This document shows positions 24,796 to 34,216 of a DNA stretch of 64,000 nt, one piece after another. Under the pieces are notes generated by a model. It searched no databases. It had not been told where the DNA came from and was given only the letters and a program-made list of their open reading frames with translations. How positions within the stretch are numbered: the stretch's first letter is position 1; each line of letters opens with the position of its first letter. A program made the translations under genes and the position numbers. Location: positions 169,916 to 233,915 of the forward strand of contig CADBZW010000005.1 of NCBI GenBank assembly GCA_902799345.1. Direction: 5' to 3'. This DNA comes from an uncultured Bacteroidia bacterium. Lineage in GTDB: Bacteria; Bacteroidota; Bacteroidia; Bacteroidales; F082.

Positions 24796-25500
24796 ATGAC
24801 AGACTTCTCCAAAATCCTCTTCCTCGACATCGAGACCGTCTCGCAAGAGAAAGCCTACGACCATCTCAGCGAACGGATGCAAAAACTATGGGACAAGAAG
24901 GCCGACCAGCTCAACCGCGACAACGACGACCTCACCCCTGCCGACATCTACGACCGTGCGGGCATCTATGCCGAGTTTGGCAAAATCGTCTGCATCTCCG
25001 TCGGCTTCTTCAACGGTGAGCGTTTCCGTTTGAAGTCGTTTTACAGCCACGACGAGAAGGCCTTGCTTGCCGACTTCGCCAACATGCTGAACAGGCACTA
25101 CGACTCGCCTTACGCGCAACTCTGCGCCCACAACGGCAAGGAGTTCGACTTCCCATACATCGCTCGCAGGATGCTCATCAACGGCATTCAGATCCCCAAA
25201 GTACTACAAGTGGCAGGCAAAAAGCCTTGGGAGACCAACTTCATCGACACCATGGAGCTGTGGAAGTTCGGCGACTACAAGAACTTCACCTCCTTGGACC
25301 TGCTCTGCGCCATCCTCGACATCCCCACGCCGAAGGACGACATCAACGGCAGCGAGGTGGGACGCGTCTACTGGCAAGAGAACGACCTTGAGCGCATCAA
25401 GACCTATTGTCAGAAAGACGTGCTCGCCATCGCCCAGCTCATGCGCCGCTTCAACTACCTGCCGCTCATCGACGAGAATCAAGTGGACTACACCAACTAA
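24796..25500 (+). CDS. 3'-5' exonuclease, PolB-exo2 type (DEDD)
   Basis: The protein has 234 residues with the DEDD exonuclease motifs: FLDIET near residue 10 (Exo I), CAHNGKEFDFPYIARR near 112 (Exo II), and YCQKDVLAIAQL near 205 (Exo III). This is the family of stand-alone exonucleases related to DNA polymerase B proofreading domains. It is followed two bases later by a DUF2779 protein with a Cas4-like nuclease domain, so the two probably work together on DNA ends or repair intermediates. The pairing is inferred from gene order. Confidence 0.85.
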   Translation: MTDFSKILFLDIETVSQEKAYDHLSERMQKLWDKKADQLNRDNDDLTPADIYDRAGIYAEFGKIVCISVGFFNGERFRLKSFYSHDEKALLADFANMLNRHYDSPYAQLCAHNGKEFDFPYIARRMLINGIQIPKVLQVAGKKPWETNFIDTMELWKFGDYKNFTSLDLLCAILDIPTPKDDINGSEVGRVYWQENDLERIKTYCQKDVLAIAQLMRRFNYLPLIDENQVDYTN

Positions 25501-25502
25501 GC

Positions 25503-26966
25503 ATGCACATCCTCTCCAAATCGACATATATCAAAGGTTTACAATGCGAGAAGGCATTGTACATGCAGAAAAAGCACCCTTACCTGCGCGACAAGCTCAG
25601 CATCGAGCAACGGGCCAAGTTCCAGCGCGGCACCGACGTGGGTGTGCTGGCGCATGAGGTCTTTCCCGGCGGCATCGACATGTCGCCCAACGCACCGTCA
25701 CAGTTCCCGAAGAAAGCGGCGGAAACCCTGGCCAACCTCAGCAACCCCGAGGTCAAGGTGATGTATGAGGCTGTGTTTCAATTCAATGACACACTCATTA
25801 TGTTGGACATACTGGTACGCGACGGCGACCGTTGGCTGGCCGTGGAGGTGAAGAGTTCCATGCGGCTCAGCGACACCTATTATAACGATGCCGCCCTGCA
25901 ATACTATGTGCTGCACGGCTGTGGTGTGCCGCTCAGCGACTTCCGCTTGATGTACCTCAACGGCGACTATGTGAAAGACGGTTCCATCGACGTGAAGCAG
26001 TTGTTCAAGATGGAGTCGGTGATGGACTATGTCGTTGAACGAAAAGCTTTTGTCGCAAAGAATGTGGAACGACTGAAAGCCGTGGTGGCCCTACCCCATT
26101 CCCCCGTCGTCAACATCGGGACACAATGCCACAACCCCTACCCTTGTGACTTCCAGGGCCATTGCTGGAAACTCATCCCAAAGAACAGTTTCCTATTCAC
26201 CACCGCGATGGATGACGAAATGTTGTTCCAATGCTATTTCAACGGGGTGAACACCAATGCCAAGATGCTCCAACAAGTGGAACCCGATTCAGAGGAGGCC
26301 CATCAGATTGATGCTTTGGAGACCAATTCGTATTATATTGATTACAAGACGCTTTACTCTTTAGCGCCACAGCCCAAGCCTAAGTCGGTGGCCTTTCTAA
26401 ACCTACTTCTCAACCGTCCCGCCGTGCCGGAATTGGACGGCACGAGACCTTATGAGGAGATGATATTGGCTTTTGCGTTACAAGGAGAACATGAGCATGA
26501 CGCAGCCATAGATCCCAGCCTTCGCACAAGCCAGCGCGGGGATGACATGGCTGCTGAGGGATGTTTCGTTTGGGACTGCTTCGAGGACCACAGCCGTTGG
26601 AAAGAGGCCATCCCTCTGCTCATCGAGAAACTCTCTCATTATGAGTTGATTGTGTGCTTCACTCCGCAAAACCTTAGCACCACGCTGCTCCGCCATGAAA
26701 TCATCCAAAACCAGACCATAGGCTATAAGGTCTTCAACCTCTATGACATACTCCAAGAGGCACGTTTTTACCATCCCGCCATCAAGCGGGGGCTGACGTT
26801 GCAACGCCTCGAAACGGCCCTTTTTGGAGAGGCTAAACTCTTCGAGCACAGTAGGATTCTCGTCGAAGCCACTAGCAACGACCTCTTAGGTTATCAACAG
26901 GCACGAGAAGACTTAATCATTGAGAATGAAATCGTTGCAAAAACTTATCAACACCTTTTCAAGTAG
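25503..26966 (+). CDS. DUF2779 protein with Cas4-like PD-(D/E)XK nuclease and iron-sulfur cysteines
   Basis: The protein has 487 residues. The N-terminal third is Cas4-like: Cys in GLQCEKALYM, then MLDILVRDGDRWLAVEVKSS (the D...ExK nuclease core) and three more cysteines in CHNPYPCDFQGHCW, giving the four-cysteine pattern of a 4Fe-4S nuclease. The second half is the DUF2779 region, here with RNase H-like hints (FVWDCFED). ATG 25503 is used because the longer reading runs into the exonuclease gene. Probably a DNA-processing enzyme acting with the upstream exonuclease. Confidence 0.8.
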   Translation: MHILSKSTYIKGLQCEKALYMQKKHPYLRDKLSIEQRAKFQRGTDVGVLAHEVFPGGIDMSPNAPSQFPKKAAETLANLSNPEVKVMYEAVFQFNDTLIMLDILVRDGDRWLAVEVKSSMRLSDTYYNDAALQYYVLHGCGVPLSDFRLMYLNGDYVKDGSIDVKQLFKMESVMDYVVERKAFVAKNVERLKAVVALPHSPVVNIGTQCHNPYPCDFQGHCWKLIPKNSFLFTTAMDDEMLFQCYFNGVNTNAKMLQQVEPDSEEAHQIDALETNSYYIDYKTLYSLAPQPKPKSVAFLNLLLNRPAVPELDGTRPYEEMILAFALQGEHEHDAAIDPSLRTSQRGDDMAAEGCFVWDCFEDHSRWKEAIPLLIEKLSHYELIVCFTPQNLSTTLLRHEIIQNQTIGYKVFNLYDILQEARFYHPAIKRGLTLQRLETALFGEAKLFEHSRILVEATSNDLLGYQQAREDLIIENEIVAKTYQHLFK

Positions 26967-27012
26967 TTGATAACTTCATTGAAAGAGTTTCATGGGGGCG
27001 GTTTTTAATTCG

Positions 27013-27020
27013 TACCTTTG
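27013..27020 (+). promoter_or_regulatory. -7 box TACCTTTG for dnaB
   Basis: The box is 33 bases before the dnaB ATG. Confidence 0.55.
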
Positions 27021-27052
27021 CCATCCCAAACGAAAGAACAATCTGAAATTTT

Positions 27053-28615
27053 ATGCCAAACGATACCACTACACGCCGACCTTTCGGCGATACCGCCAAA
27101 CGTAATTTGATGACTCCCGAGCAAGTCTTTGCCAACCAAGGGCGCATACCTCCCCAGGCCACCGACCTCGAAGAAGTCGTTTTGGGTGCCCTCATGCTGG
27201 AGAAAGAAGCCGTCAACGAGGTCATCGACATCTTGTCGCCTGAAGCCTTTTATCTCGACAAACACCAGAAAATCTTTGCCGCCATCAAGTCGCTTTTCGG
27301 CAAGTCGGAGCCTATCGACATCATGACCGTCACCAACGAGCTGAAGCTCAAAGGTGAGCTGGAGATGGTCGGCGGTGCCTATTATATCGCCAAACTCACC
27401 AACCGTGTCGTGTCGGCAGCCAACATCGAATACCATGCCCGTATCATCATGCAGAAGCACATCCAGCGTCAACTGATCCTGATATCTTCCGACATGATCC
27501 ACGAGGCCTTCGAAGACACTACCGACGTGTTCGACCTGCTTGACAAGGCAGAGAACAACCTCTTCCAAATCAGCGAGAACAACCTGCGCCGCAGCTACGA
27601 CTCGATGCAGGACTTGGTTAGCAAAGCCATCAAAGAGATACAAAACGCCAAGAACGCCGACGACAAGCTACGCGGCGTGCCGTCGGGCTACACCGAGCTC
27701 GACCGCATCACGCAAGGCTGGCAGAAGTCGGACCTCATCATCTTGGCTGCACGTCCCAGCATGGGTAAGACCGCCTTTGCCTTGAACCTGGCCCGCAATG
27801 CGGCAGTCAACTTCAACCGTCCGGTCGCCTTCTTCTCGTTGGAGATGTCATCCGTCCAGCTGGTCACCCGTTTGATTTCAACCGAGACCTCGCTTACTGC
27901 CGACAAGCTACGTTCGGGTGACCTGGCCGAATACGAATGGCAACAGCTGAACACCAAAGTCACCCCGCTGACGGAAGCGCCCATTTTCATCGACGACACG
28001 CCCCAGCTCTCCATCTTCGAGTTGCGCGCTAAATGCCGCCGACTGAAGCAACAGCACGACATCCAGATGATCTTCATCGACTACCTGCAGCTGATGACAG
28101 CCAAAGGTGGCGACAAAGGCCTCAACCGCGAGCAGGAAATAAGCACCATCTCGCGTTCGCTGAAGAGTCTGGCCAAGGAACTGGAAATCCCCGTGCTGGC
28201 GCTGTCGCAGCTCAGCCGTAGCGTGGAGCAACGTCCCGGCTCAAAGAAGCCCATCCTCTCCGACCTGCGTGAGTCGGGCGCCATCGAACAAGATGCCGAC
28301 ATGGTGATGTTCATCTATCGTCCTGAATACTACAAAGATGGAGCCGACGCCGAGGACAAGCCTAAGGGCTATTCCATCATCGACATCGCCAAGCACCGTA
28401 ACGGAAAACTGGGCGAAGTGGAGCTAAGGTTTGTCGGTCAATACGCCCGCTTCGAGGAGTTTGAGCAAGGCTTCGATAACAGCAGCTTCACCACCATCGG
28501 CCCCAACAACCAGTTTGACAACCAGCCTATGGTCATCGGCTCGAAAATGAATGATGACGACAGCATGTCACCTTATCAACCCTCCATTACCTCTGACGAC
28601 CCGATTCCGTTCTAA
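27053..28615 (+). CDS. dnaB: Replicative DNA helicase DnaB
   Basis: The 520 residues give a full-length DnaB: an N-terminal helical domain (PPQATDLEEVVLGALMLEKEA), a linker, and the RecA-like C-terminal ATPase with Walker A ARPSMGKTAFALN near residue 232, Walker B MIFIDYLQLM, and the motif LSQLSRSVEQRPGSKKP near the end. It unwinds the fork ahead of the polymerase. No intein or insertion is visible. It is followed 29 bases later by a pseudouridine synthase gene. Confidence 0.97.
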   Translation: MPNDTTTRRPFGDTAKRNLMTPEQVFANQGRIPPQATDLEEVVLGALMLEKEAVNEVIDILSPEAFYLDKHQKIFAAIKSLFGKSEPIDIMTVTNELKLKGELEMVGGAYYIAKLTNRVVSAANIEYHARIIMQKHIQRQLILISSDMIHEAFEDTTDVFDLLDKAENNLFQISENNLRRSYDSMQDLVSKAIKEIQNAKNADDKLRGVPSGYTELDRITQGWQKSDLIILAARPSMGKTAFALNLARNAAVNFNRPVAFFSLEMSSVQLVTRLISTETSLTADKLRSGDLAEYEWQQLNTKVTPLTEAPIFIDDTPQLSIFELRAKCRRLKQQHDIQMIFIDYLQLMTAKGGDKGLNREQEISTISRSLKSLAKELEIPVLALSQLSRSVEQRPGSKKPILSDLRESGAIEQDADMVMFIYRPEYYKDGADAEDKPKGYSIIDIAKHRNGKLGEVELRFVGQYARFEEFEQGFDNSSFTTIGPNNQFDNQPMVIGSKMNDDDSMSPYQPSITSDDPIPF

Positions 28616-28644
28616 TTCAAAGATTTTAATAATCAAAGACTTAA

Positions 28645-29574
28645 ATGAAAAATAATAAAACCCCTCATTCGAAGAGTAACCCATTGAAATTCAACGTCAC
28701 GGAACCGATGCAACTGATGGACTTCCTGATGAAGAAGATGGACGGCATCAGTCGTAACAAGGTCAAAAGGATGTTGGCCAACAAGGTTGTATCCGTGGAT
28801 GGCGAACGCACCACGCAGTTCGACTTCGCCTTGGAGCCCGGCATGGTGGTAGAGATCGGCAAGCCCACGGCAAAGGAACGCTTCCGTAATCCCTGGTTGA
28901 GCATCGTCTACGAGGACAAATACCTCCTCGTCATTGACAAAAAGGAAGGTCTGCTCACCAACAGCCCCACCAAGGAGAAAGACACGGCACAAGGCATCCT
29001 GAACGACTATTTCATCTACACGCAACAACGCTGTCGTGCCCACACCATACACCGTCTCGACCGCGACACCAGCGGCCTCATGCTCTTTGCCAAAAGCAAG
29101 GAGGTGGCCTTGATGTTCGAGGAAGACTGGAAGAACACCGTCTACGACCGCCGTTATGTGGCAGTGGTATGCGGCTGCATGGAGAAAAAAGAAGGCATGG
29201 TGGCCTCGTGGCTGAAGGACAACAAGGCCTTCATCACCTACTCGAGTCCCGTGGACAATGGAGGCAAATACGCTGAGACCTATTACAGGACATTGTATTC
29301 CAACCCACGATATTCGTTGGTGGAATTGCAGTTGGAGACCGGCCGCAAGAACCAGATCCGCGTCCACATGGCTGACATAGGGCATCCCGTAGTGGGCGAC
29401 CCCAAGTATGGCCGTTCGCCCGAATCAGATGCCTACGACAATTCGCTGGGACGACTCTGCCTGCATGCCTACAAACTCTGTTTCCACCATCCCATCAAAA
29501 AGAAAGACATGGAGTTTGAGACGCCCTTCCCGAAGGTCTTTGCGAGACCGTTCCCGGGAATGGAGAGGGAATAA
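28645..29574 (+). CDS. RluA-family pseudouridine synthase with S4 domain
   Basis: The protein has 309 residues: an S4-like N-terminal part (ISRNKVKRMLANKVVSVDGE) and the catalytic domain with the conserved HRLDRDTSG, whose aspartate is Asp139, followed by the LETGRKNQIRVHMADIGHPVVGDPKYG block. It modifies uridines in 23S rRNA or tRNA, most likely as an RluD-like enzyme. The specific target site is not determinable here. Confidence 0.92.
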   Translation: MKNNKTPHSKSNPLKFNVTEPMQLMDFLMKKMDGISRNKVKRMLANKVVSVDGERTTQFDFALEPGMVVEIGKPTAKERFRNPWLSIVYEDKYLLVIDKKEGLLTNSPTKEKDTAQGILNDYFIYTQQRCRAHTIHRLDRDTSGLMLFAKSKEVALMFEEDWKNTVYDRRYVAVVCGCMEKKEGMVASWLKDNKAFITYSSPVDNGGKYAETYYRTLYSNPRYSLVELQLETGRKNQIRVHMADIGHPVVGDPKYGRSPESDAYDNSLGRLCLHAYKLCFHHPIKKKDMEFETPFPKVFARPFPGMERE

Positions 29575-29580
29575 AAACGA

Positions 29581-29612
29581 AAAAGCCGACCAAAAGTCGG
29601 CTTTTGTTTTTT
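29581..29612. terminator. Bidirectional intrinsic terminator
   Basis: AAAAGCCGAC/GTCGGCTTTT around a five-base loop is followed by GTTTTTT and preceded by an A-run, so it can stop both the pseudouridine synthase and the tRNA transcripts. Confidence 0.8.
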
Positions 29613-29616
29613 GGGT

Positions 29617-29697
29617 GCCCCGAACAGGAGTCGAACCTGCACACCTCTCGATATACGCACCTGAAACGTACGCGTCTACCAATTCCGCCATCGGGGC
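29617..29697 (-). tRNA. tRNA-Leu(CAG)
   Basis: Reverse-complement folds as a class II tRNA: acceptor GCCCCGA/TCGGGGC, D-arm GGCGGAATTGGTAGACGC, anticodon stem TACGT/GCGTA with CAG in the loop, a long variable arm, and the T-arm GGTTCGACTCC. No encoded CCA is visible. Confidence 0.9.
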
Positions 29698-29720
29698 TTG
29701 GTGATTGTGCCCATGATTGT

Positions 29721-29803
29721 GCCCAGGACAAGAGTCGAACTTGCATGCCGTAATCGGCACTACCCCCTCAAAGTAGCGTGTCTACCAATTTCACCACCTG
29801 GGC
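29721..29803 (-). tRNA. tRNA-Leu(GAG)
   Basis: A second class II tRNA: acceptor GCCCAGG/CCTGGGC, D-arm GAAATTGGTAGACACG, anticodon loop with GAG, long variable arm and T-arm AGTTCGACTCT. It precedes the CAG tRNA on the same transcript. A minus-strand -7 box TATTTTTG lies at 29814-29821. Confidence 0.9.
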
Positions 29804-29813
29804 TTAGCGGCTG

Positions 29814-29821
29814 CAAAAATA
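29814..29821 (-). promoter_or_regulatory. -7 box TATTTTTG for the tRNA-Leu pair
   Basis: The complement of 29814-29821 is TATTTTTG, eleven bases before the first tRNA base, consistent with a tRNA operon running leftwards to the terminator at 29581. Confidence 0.6.
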
Positions 29822-29893
29822 CAACTTTTTTCATTGCTGTAACCATTTTGAGAAAAATTTTCATCTTTTTTTTCATTGCATTGCTTATTTTCC

Positions 29894-29901
29894 TATCTTT
29901 G
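29894..29901 (+). promoter_or_regulatory. -7 box TATCTTTG for the DUF4301 gene
   Basis: The box lies 22 bases before the ATG at 29923. It shows that the longer reading from 29698, which runs through the tRNAs, is not the gene start. Confidence 0.6.
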
Positions 29902-29922
29902 AGGCCATTAAAAACTATTATT

Positions 29923-31434
29923 ATGTTTACAGAAAAAGACCTTCAACAGCTTTCAGAGAGAAACATCACTGAAAATCAAGTAATAAACCAAGTCGCGCAA
30001 CTGAAAAGAGGCACCCAATATGTCCAACTAATGCGCCCCGCCACCCTCAACGACGGCATCCTGCGCCTAGACGAGGAGCAAGTGAACATGATGACCGCCG
30101 TGTTTGAAGCCGACAAGGAGTTCTATCAATTCACGAAGTTCGTGCCCGCCTCGGGTGCAGCCTCGCGTATGTTCAAGGACCTCTTCGCCTTTGCCGACAG
30201 CGGCGAAGAGACCAAGTTCACCGACATCTTCTTCGCCCATATCCATAGCTTCGCCTTCTTCGACGACCTGAACGCCGCCGCCAAGCGACTCTATGGCGCC
30301 GACATCGACGCCATGTTGCAACAAGGCCGCAAGGTGGATGTCGTGAAAGCCCTGCTCTTGGACAACGGCCTCAACTACGGCAAGCTGCCCAAGGCTTTAT
30401 TGAAGTTCCACCACTACCCCACCTTCAACCGCTTGGCTTTGGAAGAGCACCTTGTGGAAGCCGCCCGCTATGCCACCGACAACGAAGGCCTGGCTCGGTT
30501 GCACTTCACCGTATCACCCGAACACGAGGAGCCATTCAAGAAAACCGTCGACGCATTGAAAGCGGATTATGAGAAGAAATACGGCGTGCGCTACGACATC
30601 ACCTACTCCTGCCAGAAGCCTTCCACCGACACCGTGGCCATCGACGCCAACGGCGAGTTGTTCCGCGAGGCCAACGGCAAGATCCTGTTCCGTCCTGGCG
30701 GCCACGGCGCCCTTATCGAAAACCTCAACGACCTCGGCGAGGAAATCGTCTTCATCAAGAACATCGACAACATCGTGCCGGAGACCAAGGCCGAGACGAC
30801 TATATTATATAAAAAGGTGTTGGCGGGTCTCCTACTCCACCTGCAGCAACGTACCTTCGACTACCTCGAGATCTTAGACCAAGGTGCCGTGTCGGCAGAA
30901 GAGCTGGACGAAATCTATAGCTTCGCCAAGCAGGACCTGATGATCGACATCCCCGACTTCGTAAAGGAATACAACGACATCGAGAAGATCGACTACCTCT
31001 ACAACAAGCTCAACCGCCCGATGCGCATCTGCGGCATGGTGAAGAACGAAGGTGAACCCGGCGGTGGCCCATTCTGGGTGAAGAACATGGACGACGAGGT
31101 GTCGCTGCAAATCATCGAGTCGTCGCAAATCAACCACGACGACGCGAAGCAGGAAGCCATCTTCCAGGCCTCTACCCACTTCAACCCCGTCGACCTCGTG
31201 TGCGGCTGCTGGAACTACAAAGGCGAAGCCTTCAATTTAACGGATTATGTCGACACCAACACGGGCTTCGTCTCCAACAAGTCGAAGGACGGTCATGAGT
31301 TGCGAGCCCTCGAGCTGCCTGGCCTCTGGAACGGCGCCATGGCCGACTGGATCACCATCTTCGTCGAGGTGCCCATCGAGACTTTCAACCCCGTCAAGAC
31401 CGTGAACGACCTTTTGAAGCCGATGCACAATTGA
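29923..31434 (+). CDS. DUF4301 protein
   Basis: The protein has 503 residues without signal peptide. Features typical of DUF4301 are KFVPASGAASRMFKDLFAF near residue 70, RPGGHGALIENLNDL near 250 and the NEGEPGGGPFWV block near 370; several look like nucleotide-sugar or phosphate-binding loops (PASGAASRM resembles the start of nucleotidyltransferases). The family is common in Bacteroidetes and unassigned. Start set from its own -7 box. Confidence 0.8.
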   Translation: MFTEKDLQQLSERNITENQVINQVAQLKRGTQYVQLMRPATLNDGILRLDEEQVNMMTAVFEADKEFYQFTKFVPASGAASRMFKDLFAFADSGEETKFTDIFFAHIHSFAFFDDLNAAAKRLYGADIDAMLQQGRKVDVVKALLLDNGLNYGKLPKALLKFHHYPTFNRLALEEHLVEAARYATDNEGLARLHFTVSPEHEEPFKKTVDALKADYEKKYGVRYDITYSCQKPSTDTVAIDANGELFREANGKILFRPGGHGALIENLNDLGEEIVFIKNIDNIVPETKAETTILYKKVLAGLLLHLQQRTFDYLEILDQGAVSAEELDEIYSFAKQDLMIDIPDFVKEYNDIEKIDYLYNKLNRPMRICGMVKNEGEPGGGPFWVKNMDDEVSLQIIESSQINHDDAKQEAIFQASTHFNPVDLVCGCWNYKGEAFNLTDYVDTNTGFVSNKSKDGHELRALELPGLWNGAMADWITIFVEVPIETFNPVKTVNDLLKPMHN

Positions 31435-31452
31435 TGAAAAAGAGCATGAAAT

Positions 31453-33333
31453 TCACTTCCCCTCCCTAAACCGCACAATGGCATCGATAATCTCGTCGTT
31501 GTCGTCGGTGATGGTGAGCAGCATGTTCTTGTAGATGCCGCGGTCGCTAAGGTCTTTCAGCAAGGTGTAGGCGGGCATGTACTTCGTATAATAATCCTTC
31601 CCCAAGAAAATCATCGGGCTGGCATAGCCTTCGCTCTCGTAGTGGTTTTGACCCGCGTCTTGGAAGATTTCCTGCATGGTGCCTGCGCTGCCGGGCGTGT
31701 AGATGATACCGCCCTTGGCGATGGTGACGACACCGTCTTCGCGCACACTATTGTCGAAATACTTGGCGATGTGGGTAGCAAAAGGCGTGGTGGGTTCGTG
31801 ACCATAAAAATACGTCGGCAGGGCAAGGCTACGATAGTCTGTTTTCAACGGGAAACGCTCCATCACCTCGAAAGACCGGCGCAGCCAGCCTTCGTCCTTG
31901 AAGGTCGGCGATGGCATGAGCATGTCTATGGCCTCCTCCACCTCAGCATCGCTCCTACCCGCCATCCAGGCGCCGAGATGTGTGGCCTCCATGGCTCCAG
32001 GACCACCTCCTGTCACCATCAGTTTTCCCATCTCAGTGAGACGTTTGCTCAAAAACACGATTTGGCGGTATTGCGGGTCGTCGCGCCGTTTGGCATGGCC
32101 GCCCATGACACCGATGACGTCCTTTTCGTCATACAGATCAAGCATCTTGTAGAGCTGGTACGTGATGAAATGGTCATGAAGGGCGCGCGCCAAAGTCTCC
32201 AACACATCGTGACCACGTTTGCCTTGAGCGATATAATGCCGATAGACTTTCGTGTCATAGCAATTCTCGAAGGTGGATTCATCGTGGTAATCATAACCTT
32301 CATACAATCTCTTGCTGTCATACAGCTTCTTGATATAGGTATCGAAAGGTTTGCCTAACTTGCGGACATAAACGCTGAAATCCTTGTTAGAGGTAATCTC
32401 TAGCACACGATGGACGATGCCCGCAGCATCCAAACCGAACTTGTGCATCAACGCCATGGCCTGCCCCGACTCGCCGAAGCGGTCGTTCATACCGATGCGG
32501 CACACGCGGATGGGGTGGTTTTCGGCCAAAAACTCCGTCACGGCACTGCCCAGACCACCGGCGATTTGATGTTCCTCAATGGTAAAGATCATGCGGGTCT
32601 CCTCAGCAGCCTTGTTGAGAATATCGCCATCCAACGGCTTGATAGTATGCATGTTGATGACGCGGACGGAGAAATTCAGATGCTCCAACATGTGAGCGGC
32701 TTCCAAGGCTTCCCACACCTCGTGACCTGTAGCGACAAGGGTAATATCCGTACCCTCACGCATCAGCTGCGCCTTCCCAATCTCAAACTCCTGGTTCTCG
32801 TCGGTGAAATCGGGCATGGCTTCGCGTCCAAAGCGCACATAAACAGGCCCTTTGCACTCCAAGATGGCCTTCTCGGTGGCGATTTTGGCTTGGGTGGCAT
32901 CGCACGGCGAGATGACGGTCATGTTGGGCAGCACACGCATGGTGGCGATGTCCTCCAAAGCCTGATGTGTGGCGCCGTCGGGGCCGACCGAGACGCCGGC
33001 ATGGGCGCCGCCGATGACGACATGCACATTGTTGTAACACACCGATACACGTATCTGGTCGTTGGTACGATGCGCGGCAAACACGCCGTAGGTGCTAAAC
33101 ACAGGTATCTTACCGCTCAAGGCCAAGCCTGCAGCCGTGGCCACGGCATCCTGTTCGGCGATGCCCATGGAGAAAAACCTATCTGGGAAAGCCTCAGCGA
33201 AGAGGTTCATCCCCACCGATTTGGTGATGTCGGCACCCAGTCCCACCACCCTATTGTCTTTTTGTGCCGCAGCGAGGACACCCTCGCCGAAGCCGGTCTT
33301 TGTGGGTTTGTTTCCTTTATTGATGTAATTCAT
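31453..33333 (-). CDS. Fusion of transketolase C-terminal subunit with a LOG-family domain
   Basis: The protein has 626 residues. Residues 1 to about 310 are the pyrimidine-binding and C-terminal transketolase domains (GFGEGVLAAAQ, MGIAEQDAVATAAGLA, TIEEHQIAGGLGSAVTEFL). From about residue 320 it becomes a LOG/lysine-decarboxylase-like Rossmann domain with the diagnostic VTGGGPGAMEATHLGAW and GSAGTMQEIFQDAGQ. LOG enzymes cleave nucleoside monophosphates. The junction (HRVLEITSNKDFSVYV) is seamless with no stop. I start at 33333, 27 codons inside the longer frame. The transketolase half pairs with the next gene. Confidence 0.85.
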   Translation of the reverse strand: MNYINKGNKPTKTGFGEGVLAAAQKDNRVVGLGADITKSVGMNLFAEAFPDRFFSMGIAEQDAVATAAGLALSGKIPVFSTYGVFAAHRTNDQIRVSVCYNNVHVVIGGAHAGVSVGPDGATHQALEDIATMRVLPNMTVISPCDATQAKIATEKAILECKGPVYVRFGREAMPDFTDENQEFEIGKAQLMREGTDITLVATGHEVWEALEAAHMLEHLNFSVRVINMHTIKPLDGDILNKAAEETRMIFTIEEHQIAGGLGSAVTEFLAENHPIRVCRIGMNDRFGESGQAMALMHKFGLDAAGIVHRVLEITSNKDFSVYVRKLGKPFDTYIKKLYDSKRLYEGYDYHDESTFENCYDTKVYRHYIAQGKRGHDVLETLARALHDHFITYQLYKMLDLYDEKDVIGVMGGHAKRRDDPQYRQIVFLSKRLTEMGKLMVTGGGPGAMEATHLGAWMAGRSDAEVEEAIDMLMPSPTFKDEGWLRRSFEVMERFPLKTDYRSLALPTYFYGHEPTTPFATHIAKYFDNSVREDGVVTIAKGGIIYTPGSAGTMQEIFQDAGQNHYESEGYASPMIFLGKDYYTKYMPAYTLLKDLSDRGIYKNMLLTITDDNDEIIDAIVRFREGK

Positions 33334-33412
33334 ATTTTTGACTTCGGGACTTCGAGACTTCGGGACACGGGACAAAAGATCTCGTCCCGCTGTACCATAG
33401 TCTCTTGTCATT

Positions 33413-34216
33413 TTACAATTCGTTTAAAAACTCATGCAATTGTTCCTTGGTCGGCACCTTGCCGTGCCATTGGTTGTTGTCCTCGATGCTCTTCACGCCC
33501 TTGCCCATGACGGTGTCGGCGATGATGACCGTGGGCCTGCCCTGCTCTTTGTCGGCCAGGTCCAAGGCCATCTTGATTTGGCTCATGTCGTGGCCGTCAA
33601 TCTCAAGGGTATGCCAGCCGAAGGCCGTCCATTTGTCGCGCAACGGGTCGATAGCCATCACCTTTTCGGTGCGACCGTCGATTTGCAGGCGGTTGCGGTC
33701 GATGATGGCGCAGAGGTTGTCTAACCGATGATGCGCTGCAGCCATGGCCGATTCCCACACACTCCCCTCCTGCTGCTCGCCATCGCCCATGATGCAAAAG
33801 ACACGGTTAGGCTTGCCGTCCATTTTGGCCGCCATAGCCATGCCCATGGCCACCCCGAGTCCTTGCCCCAAGGAGCCGGAACTCGTCTCAAGTCCCGGCA
33901 AGCGCGTCTCGAAACTCGGATGCCCTTGCAGACGGCTGCCCAGCTTACGCAGGGTCAGCATCTCCTCTTCGGGGAAATAACCTGCCGCCGCCAGTGTCGC
34001 ATACAACACCGGCGCCGTATGCCCTATAGACAGCACCACCTTGTCGCGGCCTTCCCAGTCGGGACGTTTTGGGTCGTGACGCAGATGGTCGAAATACAAA
34101 ACGGTAAAGACATCCACCAGGTCGAGAGAGCCGCCCGTATGTCCCGAGCCTGCCTCCGCCAAGGCGGTCAATATCAACTCGCGAATATGCTTCGCCTTCG
34201 CTTCCAATTGATTCAT
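33413..34216 (-). CDS. Transketolase N-terminal subunit
   Basis: The protein has 267 residues: the thiamine-diphosphate-binding half of a split transketolase. Landmarks are AGSGHTGGSLDLVDVFTVLYF, TSSGSLGQGLGVAMGMA, and the cofactor motif GDGEQQEGSVWES, with DRNRLQIDG after it. It transfers two-carbon units in the non-oxidative pentose phosphate pathway together with the C-terminal subunit encoded downstream. Its start overlaps the DUF456 stop by four bases. Confidence 0.92.
   Translation of the reverse strand: MNQLEAKAKHIRELILTALAEAGSGHTGGSLDLVDVFTVLYFDHLRHDPKRPDWEGRDKVVLSIGHTAPVLYATLAAAGYFPEEEMLTLRKLGSRLQGHPSFETRLPGLETSSGSLGQGLGVAMGMAMAAKMDGKPNRVFCIMGDGEQQEGSVWESAMAAAHHRLDNLCAIIDRNRLQIDGRTEKVMAIDPLRDKWTAFGWHTLEIDGHDMSQIKMALDLADKEQGRPTVIIADTVMGKGVKSIEDNNQWHGKVPTKEQLHEFLNEL

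Noticed and set aside
29698-29922. N-terminal extension of the DUF4301 gene through the tRNA genes
   Set aside because: The -7 box at 29894 and the tRNAs show that the gene begins at 29923.
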